From a bacterium (GTDB taxonomy: Bacteria > Pseudomonadota > Gammaproteobacteria > Burkholderiales > Methylophilaceae): 11,366 nt of DNA. The stretch is taken from the NCBI GenBank assembly GCA_027310505.1, contig DAIDAS010000009.1:1-11366 (forward strand). Direction: 5' to 3'. The notes under the pieces are model-generated. The model saw only the letters and a program-made list of their open reading frames with translations, did not search any database and was not told the DNA's origin. Positions 6,706-11,366 of this stretch are shown here, in pieces. Both the position numbers and the translations under genes were made by a program. How positions within the stretch are numbered: position 1 is the first letter of the stretch; each line of letters opens with the position of its first letter.

Positions 6706-7749
6706 TTACTCACTGGCAAACACATTGCCCAGTTTGTCCATCTCTTCCAGCGCGCGACCGCAACCACGGGCAACACAGGTGAGCGGGTCTTCAGCCACGA
6801 TCACCGGCAAGCCGGTTTCTTCCATCAGCAGGCGATCCAGATCGCGCAGCAGCGCGCCGCCGCCGGTCAGAACCATGCCTTTTTCGGCAATATCCGCGCC
6901 CAGTTCAGGCGGGGTTTGTTCCAGTGCGGACTTTACTGCGCCCACGATGGCATTCAGCGGTTCGGTCAGTGCTTCCAGGATTTCGTTGCTGGAGATGGTG
7001 AACTTGCGTGGCAGTCCTTCAGCCAGGTTGCGGCCGGTGACTTCCATTTCCAAAACTTCGGAACCGGGGAATGCGGAGCCGATTTTTTTCTTGATGAGTT
7101 CGGCGGTCGGCTCGGAAATCTGCATGCCGTAGTTGCGGCGGATGTAGTCGATAATGGCCTGGTCGAACTTGTCGCCACCCACACGCTCGGATTTGGCGTA
7201 GACGATGCCGCCCAGCGAAATCACGCCCACTTCGGTAGTGCCGCCGCCGATATCGACCACCAGCGAACCGGTCGCGTCAGCCACCGGCATATCCGCACCT
7301 ATGGCGGCAGCCATCGGTTCCTCGATCAGATATACCTGGCGCGCACCGGCGCCGATGGCAGACTCGCGAATGGCGCGGCGCTCAACCTGGGTAGAGCCGA
7401 CCGGCACGCAGATGATGATGCGCGGGTTGGGCGAGAACATACGCGACTCATGAATCTTGCGGATGAAATACTTGAGCATCTGCTCGGTAATGGTGAAATC
7501 GGCGATCACGCCGTCTTTCATTGGGCGGATCGCCTGGATGTTGGCTGGTGCGCGTCCCAGCATGCGCTTGGCTTCCGCGCCGACGGCCAGAATGGTTTTC
7601 TTGTTGGCCGGACCGCCTTCGTTGCGGATGGCGACGACCGAGGGTTCGTCGAGGATGATGCCCTTGCCGCGCACGTAAATCAGCGTGTTGGCGGTGCCCA
7701 AGTCGATAGCGAGGTCATTGGAAAAGTAGCTGTTTAGAAAACCGAACAT
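6706..7749 (-). CDS. mreB: MreB: actin-like rod-shape cytoskeletal protein
   Basis: This 347-residue protein is the bacterial actin homologue that polymerises on the inner membrane and positions the cell-wall elongation complex. The actin-fold nucleotide motifs are all present: phosphate-1 DLAIDLGTANTL (12-23), phosphate-2 VVDIGGGTTEVGV (164-176), EEPMAAAIGA (143-152) and the adenosine motif LTGGGALLRDLD (294-305). The N-terminus MFGFLNSYFSND is hydrophobic and matches the short membrane-binding segment of proteobacterial MreB. Length equals the 347 residues of E. coli MreB. The frame is open to 7806, but the added residues are unlike MreB; ATG 7749 has an AGGA 10 nt upstream. It is the first gene of the minus-strand operon, divergent from gatC, with a likely promoter in the 124-nt intergenic region. 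Confidence 0.98.
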   Translation of the reverse strand: MFGFLNSYFSNDLAIDLGTANTLIYVRGKGIILDEPSVVAIRNEGGPANKKTILAVGAEAKRMLGRAPANIQAIRPMKDGVIADFTITEQMLKYFIRKIHESRMFSPNPRIIICVPVGSTQVERRAIRESAIGAGARQVYLIEEPMAAAIGADMPVADATGSLVVDIGGGTTEVGVISLGGIVYAKSERVGGDKFDQAIIDYIRRNYGMQISEPTAELIKKKIGSAFPGSEVLEMEVTGRNLAEGLPRKFTISSNEILEALTEPLNAIVGAVKSALEQTPPELGADIAEKGMVLTGGGALLRDLDRLLMEETGLPVIVAEDPLTCVARGCGRALEEMDKLGNVFASE

Positions 7750-7794
7750 TCTGTGTGTATCCTGAGCTTGATTGCCACGCCGGAATAGCTGTGG

Positions 7795-7824
7795 CTGAAG
7801 GTGCAACGTAAATCACGCTATAAT
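7795..7824 (+). promoter_or_regulatory. Predicted promoter for gatCAB
   Basis: A perfect TATAAT lies at 7819-7824. No good -35 is found: the best candidate, CTGAAG at 7795-7800, matches only 3 of 6 with 18-nt spacing. Initiation would be near 7831, leaving a leader of about 43 nt before the gatC ATG. The perfect -10 in an otherwise less AT-rich sequence and its position before an operon start are the evidence. Confidence 0.5.
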
Positions 7825-7847
7825 ACCAAATATCGCTTTGATGTTTA
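7820..7847 (-). promoter_or_regulatory. Predicted promoter for the mreB operon
   Basis: On the minus strand an extended -10, TGGTATTAT (7828-7820), lies 16 nt downstream of TAAACA (7847-7842), a 4-of-6 match to the sigma-70 -35 box. The start site would be near 7813, giving a leader of about 64 nt before the mreB ATG. The prediction is by eye only. The -10 overlaps the gatC -10 on the other strand by five bases. Confidence 0.5.
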
Positions 7848-7873
7848 AGACTTACAACAGACTTTAGAACCAT

Positions 7874-8161
7874 ATGTCACTCACTACTGACGATGTAAAA
7901 CGTATTGCCCACCTCGCCCGCATCGAAGTCACCGAGGACGAGGCGCAGGCCACGCTCACCAAACTCAGCGGCATTCTCGGCCTGATCGAGCAGATGCAGG
8001 CCGTGGATACCACCGGTATCGAGCCCATGTCGCATTCGCAGGACGTCACCCAACGCCTGCGGGAGGATGCCGTTACCGAAACCAACCAGCGTGAACTGTT
8101 CCAGTCTATCGCTCCGGCCGTCGAGAACGGCCTGTACCTTGTTCCCAAAGTCATCGAATAA
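7874..8161 (+). CDS. gatC: Asp/Glu-tRNA(Asn/Gln) amidotransferase subunit C
   Basis: This 95-residue protein is the small structural subunit of the GatCAB complex, wrapping between GatA and GatB and stabilising GatA. The sequence shows the family pattern: an N-terminal helix VKRIAHLARIEVTEDE (8-23), the central LREDAV (about 61-66) and the characteristic C-terminus GLYLVPKVIE (86-95). Its length is normal for GatC. It is the first gene of gatC-gatA-gatB, and gatA follows after 2 nt. The ATG at 7874 has no strong Shine-Dalgarno upstream (the leader there is AT-rich), yet it gives the expected N-terminus, and no better start is visible. Confidence 0.97.
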   Translation: MSLTTDDVKRIAHLARIEVTEDEAQATLTKLSGILGLIEQMQAVDTTGIEPMSHSQDVTQRLREDAVTETNQRELFQSIAPAVENGLYLVPKVIE

Positions 8162-8163
8162 TC

Positions 8164-9615
8164 ATGATCAACGCAAGTTTGAAAGAACTGGCGGCAGCGC
8201 TCGCCAGCAAGCAGATTTCCAGCGTCGAGCTGACGCAACTGTTTCTCGATCGCATCGTGCGGCTGAATCCGGAGATCAATGCCTACGTCACGCTGGACTC
8301 CGACAAAAGTCTGGCGCAGGCCGCGGCCGCCGATGCGCTGATCGCGCAGGGCAAGGCAGGCCCGCTGACCGGAATTCCTGTCGCGCAGAAGGACATTTTC
8401 TGCGCCAAGGGCTGGCGCACCACCTGCGGCTCGAAAATGCTGGCTAATTTCACCGCACCTTATGACGCCCACATCATCAGCCAGTTCGATGCGGCCGGTG
8501 CCGTCAATCTCGGCAAGACCAACATGGACGAGTTCGCCATGGGGTCCTCCAACGAGACTTCGTTCTTCGGCAAGGTGCAGAACCCATGGGATCGTGCCCG
8601 CGTTCCGGGCGGTAGTTCCGGCGGTTCCGCTGCGGCAGTGGCGGCGCGCATGGCACCGGCTGCTACCGGTACCGATACTGGCGGCTCCATTCGCCAGCCG
8701 GCTTCGTTGTGCGGCCTCTCTGGCCTGAAGCCGACTTATGGCGTGTGTTCGCGCTACGGCATGATCGCCTTTGCCTCTTCATTGGATCAGGCCGGCCCCA
8801 TGGCCAAGTCCGCCGAGGATCTGGCGCTGATGATGAACGTGATGGCCGGTTTCGACAGCCGTGATTCCACCAGCCTGCAGCGCGAAAAAGAAGATTACAC
8901 CCGCGATCTCGCCAAGCCATTGGCTGGCTTGCGCATCGGCTTGCCCAAGGAATATTTCGCCGAAGGGCTGGATGCCGGCGTGGCCAAGGTGGTGGAAGAA
9001 GCCATTGCCCAGTACCGCAAGCTGGGTGCTGAAACCGTGGAAATCAGCCTGCCCAACACGCAGCTTTCTATCCCGGTGTATTACGTGTTGGCACCGGCCG
9101 AGGCCAGCTCCAACCTGTCGCGCTACGACGGTGTACGCTATGGGCACCGAGCCGCCGAATATACCGACCTCATGGACATGTACTGCAAGACCCGTGCGGA
9201 GGGTTTCGGCGCCGAGGTGAAGCGCCGCATCATGGTTGGCACTTATGTGCTTTCCGCCGGCTACTACGACGCCTACTACCTCAAGGCCCAGCAGTTGCGT
9301 CGCCTGATCGCGCAGGATTTCGAGCAGGCTTTCAGACAATGTGACGTGATCATGGGCCCCGCCGCGCCGGGCACCGCGTTCAAGGCTGGCGAAAAGACCG
9401 ACGATCCGGTGGCGATGTATCTGGAAGACCTCTACACCATCGCCGTCAATCTTGCCGGCCTGCCCGGCATGAGTGTGCCGGCCGGGTTCGCCAACGGGCT
9501 GCCGGTCGGTTTGCAGGTCATCGGCAATTATTTCGACGAGGCGCGCATGCTCAACGTTGGGCACGCCTATCAGCAAGTGACGGACTGGCACACCAGAATG
9601 CCGGAGGGAATCTAA
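8164..9615 (+). CDS. gatA: Asp/Glu-tRNA(Asn/Gln) amidotransferase subunit A (glutaminase)
   Basis: This 483-residue protein is the amidase-signature subunit that hydrolyses glutamine (or asparagine) and feeds ammonia through a channel to GatB. The Ser-cisSer-Lys triad is complete: Lys76 in VAQKDIFC, Ser151 in PGGSSGGSAAAVA and the nucleophile Ser175 in TDTGGSIRQPA. The spacings of 75 and 24 residues match those of the characterised Staphylococcus aureus GatA. LGKTNMDEFAMGSS (117-130) and GLSGLKPTYG are family landmarks, as is the C-terminal LAGLPGMSVPAG. The length is typical. ATG 8164 lies 2 nt after the gatC stop, so translation is probably coupled. The gene is intact and I see nothing unusual in it. 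Other amidase-family enzymes are excluded by the gatC and gatB neighbours. Confidence 0.98.
   Translation: MINASLKELAAALASKQISSVELTQLFLDRIVRLNPEINAYVTLDSDKSLAQAAAADALIAQGKAGPLTGIPVAQKDIFCAKGWRTTCGSKMLANFTAPYDAHIISQFDAAGAVNLGKTNMDEFAMGSSNETSFFGKVQNPWDRARVPGGSSGGSAAAVAARMAPAATGTDTGGSIRQPASLCGLSGLKPTYGVCSRYGMIAFASSLDQAGPMAKSAEDLALMMNVMAGFDSRDSTSLQREKEDYTRDLAKPLAGLRIGLPKEYFAEGLDAGVAKVVEEAIAQYRKLGAETVEISLPNTQLSIPVYYVLAPAEASSNLSRYDGVRYGHRAAEYTDLMDMYCKTRAEGFGAEVKRRIMVGTYVLSAGYYDAYYLKAQQLRRLIAQDFEQAFRQCDVIMGPAAPGTAFKAGEKTDDPVAMYLEDLYTIAVNLAGLPGMSVPAGFANGLPVGLQVIGNYFDEARMLNVGHAYQQVTDWHTRMPEGI
9603..9608 (+). promoter_or_regulatory. Shine-Dalgarno for gatB
   Basis: GGAGGG lies within the last codons of gatA, 9 nt before the gatB ATG at 9618. 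It is the strongest ribosome-binding site in the gat operon and confirms that start. Confidence 0.75.
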
Positions 9616-9617
9616 TC

Positions 9618-11051
9618 ATGCAGTGGGAAGTCGTCATCGGGCTGGAAACCCACGTTCAGCTCCAAACCAAAACCAAGATTTTTTGCGGGGCCTCGACAGC
9701 CTTTGGCGCCGAGCCCAACACCCAGGCCGATGCCGTGAGCATCGCCCTGCCGGGCGTGCTGCCGGTGCTGAACCGCGAGGCGGTGCAATGCGCCATCCGG
9801 TTCGCCCTCGCCATCGACGCCGAAATTGGCCGCCGTTCGGTATTTGCGCGGAAGAACTACTTCTACCCTGACCTGCCCAAGGGCTACCAGATCAGCCAGT
9901 ACGAGCTGCCGGTGGTGGGCAAGGGCAAGCTGACGATTCAAGTCGGCGACGCCGAAAAAACCATCAATATTACCCGAGCTCACCTGGAAGAAGACGCTGG
10001 CAAGTCGCTGCATGGCGACTTCCACGGCATGACCGGCATCGACCTCAACCGCGCCGGTACGCCTTTGCTGGAGATCGTCACCGAGCCTGACATGCGTTCT
10101 GCCGCCGAAGCTGTCGCCTACGCCAAGAAACTGCACGAACTGGTGATGTGGGTCGGGATTTGTGACGGCAACATGCAGGAAGGCAGCTTCCGCTGCGACG
10201 TAAACGTCTCAGTGCGCCCCAAGGGCTCCGACAAGCTCGGCACGCGCCGCGAGATCAAGAACCTCAACTCCTTCCGCTTCATGCAGCAGGCGATCGAATA
10301 CGAAACCCGCTGGCAGATCGAGACGCTGGAAGACGGCGGCACCATCCATCAGGCCACGGTGCTATTCGACCCGGATACCGGCGAAACACGTGCGATGCGC
10401 AGCAAGGAAGAGGCCAACGACTATCGCTACTTCCCTGATCCCGATCTGTTGCCGCTGGTGATTTCGGAAGCCGACATCGAGGCGGTGAAGGCCAGGATGC
10501 CGGAACTGCCCGAGGATATGAAAAACCGTTTCGAGCAGGAGTATGGACTGCCAGCCTACGACGCGACCACGATCACCTCGTCGCGCGGCATGGCGGATTA
10601 TTTCGTCGCCGCAGTCGCCGAATTCGGCGGCGAGGCCAAACTGGTAGCCAACTGGGTGATGGGCTCGGTCGCAGCCAAGCTGAATGAAGAAGGCAAGGAT
10701 ATCGCCGCGTCGCCGGTCTCCCCGATGCAACTGGCCGGGCTGCTCAAGCGCATCGCCGACAACACCATTTCCGGCAAGATTGCCAAGGATGTGTTCGCCG
10801 CGATGTGGGTCGGTGAAGGCGATGCCGACAGCATTATCGAGCAGAAGGGCCTGAAGCAGGTTTCCGATTCCGGCGCGATCGAGGTGATCGTCGATGAAGT
10901 ACTGGCCGCAAATGCTGCCATGGTTGCAGAATACAAGGCCGGCAAGGAAAAAGCCTTCAACGGCCTGGTCGGTCAGTGCATGAAAGCCAGCAAGGGCAAG
11001 GCCAACCCGGCACAGGTGAACGAAATCCTGAAGAACAAGCTGGCCGGCTGA
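9618..11051 (+). CDS. gatB: Asp/Glu-tRNA(Asn/Gln) amidotransferase subunit B
   Basis: This 477-residue protein is the tRNA-binding and kinase subunit of GatCAB. It phosphorylates the Asp or Glu on mischarged tRNA and amidates it with ammonia from GatA. The N-terminal catalytic cradle shows VIGLETHVQLQTKTKIFCG (6-24) with Glu10 and His12, NYFYPDLPKGYQISQYE (80-96), HLEEDAGKS (122-130) and DLNRAGTPLLEIVTEPD. Glu10, His12 and the HLEED glutamates are the expected metal and active-site positions. A helical middle domain follows, and a C-terminal YqeY-like tail ends with GLVGQCMKASKGKANPAQVN and KNKL, which binds the tRNA elbow. Length is normal for GatB. In bacteria lacking AsnRS or GlnRS the complex is essential for Asn-tRNA or Gln-tRNA; which applies here cannot be read from this window. 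Confidence 0.98.
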   Translation: MQWEVVIGLETHVQLQTKTKIFCGASTAFGAEPNTQADAVSIALPGVLPVLNREAVQCAIRFALAIDAEIGRRSVFARKNYFYPDLPKGYQISQYELPVVGKGKLTIQVGDAEKTINITRAHLEEDAGKSLHGDFHGMTGIDLNRAGTPLLEIVTEPDMRSAAEAVAYAKKLHELVMWVGICDGNMQEGSFRCDVNVSVRPKGSDKLGTRREIKNLNSFRFMQQAIEYETRWQIETLEDGGTIHQATVLFDPDTGETRAMRSKEEANDYRYFPDPDLLPLVISEADIEAVKARMPELPEDMKNRFEQEYGLPAYDATTITSSRGMADYFVAAVAEFGGEAKLVANWVMGSVAAKLNEEGKDIAASPVSPMQLAGLLKRIADNTISGKIAKDVFAAMWVGEGDADSIIEQKGLKQVSDSGAIEVIVDEVLAANAAMVAEYKAGKEKAFNGLVGQCMKASKGKANPAQVNEILKNKLAG

Positions 11052-11072
11052 ACGGCAAAAGCGGTGCGCTGA

Positions 11073-11261
11073 TTATCTCCGGCAGTTGTGGAGACCTTCC
11101 AGCCAGACCAGATTCTTGGCGCAGCCTGAGCTATGCCTGAATTGCTGGAATTTCTCCTGCCGGGCGATGAAATAGTCGACCAAGTCGTCGTCCCACATCT
11201 CGACCTGATATTCCTGGACATCGCGAAAGATGGCCAGTTCACGGATGACTTCGCTACGCAT
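11073..11261 (-). CDS. Small uncharacterised protein, 62 residues
   Basis: I do not recognise this protein. From ATG 11261 it has 62 residues, is soluble-looking, and has an acidic aromatic centre (MWDDDLVDYF at 22-31) followed by IARQEKFQQF; there is no signal peptide or membrane segment. It contains two cysteines (47 and 60). I preferred ATG 11261 because AAGGGG lies 6 nt upstream; ATG 11282 adds MTAKGKT but has no Shine-Dalgarno. The gene converges on gatB, with 21 nt between the stops and no intrinsic terminator visible there. The good ribosome-binding site, normal amino-acid composition and location outside any other gene support a real gene, but the length leaves room for chance. Confidence 0.6.
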   Translation of the reverse strand: MRSEVIRELAIFRDVQEYQVEMWDDDLVDYFIARQEKFQQFRHSSGCAKNLVWLEGLHNCRR

Positions 11262-11311
11262 CGTTTTCCCCTTGGCGGTCATTGACTGCCGACGATGCTA
11301 GGCGGGGTTTT

Positions 11312-11337
11312 TGTCAATACGATGACAGCGTCATGAC
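11312..11337. repeat. Palindrome cluster upstream of the small ORF
   Basis: TGTCA-ATACGA-TGACA (11312-11327) is an inverted repeat with 5-bp arms and a 6-nt spacer, immediately followed by the 8-bp palindrome GTCATGAC (11330-11337). A further GTCA-T-TGAC lies at 11278-11286. The first has the geometry of CRP/FNR-family operators. A TTGACA on the minus strand overlaps it (11317-11312), but I find no matching -10 box. The rest of 11283-11366 holds nothing else I can name. Confidence 0.3.
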
Positions 11338-11366
11338 CGTTTGGTGTCGGGGGCGGAATTCAGAAC

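Noticed and set aside
6532..7737. 401-codon plus-strand open frame antisense to mreB
   Set aside because: It mirrors the codon structure of mreB on the other strand. Its translation is rich in His, Gln, Gly and Arg with no recognisable domain, while the opposite strand encodes a perfect MreB.
8779..9591. 270-codon minus-strand open frame antisense to gatA
   Set aside because: His/Gly-rich shadow frame inside an intact gatA, with no supporting motif.
11312..11317. Perfect TTGACA on the minus strand as the -35 of the small ORF
   Set aside because: No -10-like hexamer occurs 15-19 nt downstream; the nearest, TAGCAT, is only 11 nt away. I therefore did not list a promoter.
11283..11318. GGCGGGGTTTTTGTC as a possible intrinsic terminator for gatB
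   Set aside because: The T-run is present but only a 3-bp G-C stem can be drawn upstream, and it lies more than 200 nt beyond the gatB stop, on the far side of the convergent ORF.
1..11366. Search for a novel defence, mobile or biosynthetic system
   Set aside because: No repeats of array type, transposase, integrase, tRNA-bounded island, or unfamiliar multi-gene cassette is present. Apart from the 62-residue ORF, every gene belongs to a known housekeeping family.

Overview
This window is a core-genome region of a betaproteobacterium, GC-rich and densely coded. It probably belongs to the Nitrosomonadales/Gallionellales-like side of the class, but genus is not resolvable here. Two things point there. 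The mreB and gatC genes are divergent, and mreBCD is contiguous with mrdA-rodA-rlpA-dacA; in E. coli mreBCD and mrdA-rodA-rlpA-dacA are two separate loci. I see no mobile element, CRISPR array, tRNA, rRNA or other sign of recent transfer.

Layout. On the minus strand, reading right to left, one tightly packed operon runs mreB (7749-6706), mreC, mreD, mrdA (PBP2), rodA, rlpA, dacA and the first 45 codons of a class IV (D-amino-acid type) aminotransferase that leaves the window at base 1. Junctions are an 82-nt gap (mreB/mreC), a 20-nt overlap (mreC/mreD), a 15-nt gap (mreD/mrdA), an 8-nt overlap (mrdA/rodA), then gaps of 7, 8 and 5 nt. On the plus strand gatC-gatA-gatB (7874-11051) encode the three subunits of the tRNA-dependent amidotransferase, with 2-nt gaps. 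A small unrecognised minus-strand ORF (11261-11073) converges on gatB, followed by about 100 nt of upstream DNA to the window end.

How it works together. The minus operon is almost a whole Rod (elongasome) kit. MreB is the cytoskeletal filament. MreC and MreD link it to the RodA glycosyltransferase and PBP2 transpeptidase pair that builds lateral-wall peptidoglycan. RlpA is a lipoprotein septal lytic transglycosylase, DacA trims terminal D-Ala from pentapeptides, and the aminotransferase could use free D-Ala. GatCAB completes Asn-tRNA(Asn) and/or Gln-tRNA(Gln) by transamidation. The two operons start from a 124-nt divergent intergenic region in which the predicted -10 elements of the opposing promoters overlap almost completely.

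Novelty. All eight complete named genes are intact members of well-known families with their catalytic motifs present. I found no undescribed system. Second-look items are small in scale: the shared -10 region, a hairpin and short tandem repeats between mreB and mreC, a probable zinc site in PBP2, start-codon corrections, and the small ORF with a palindrome-rich upstream region.
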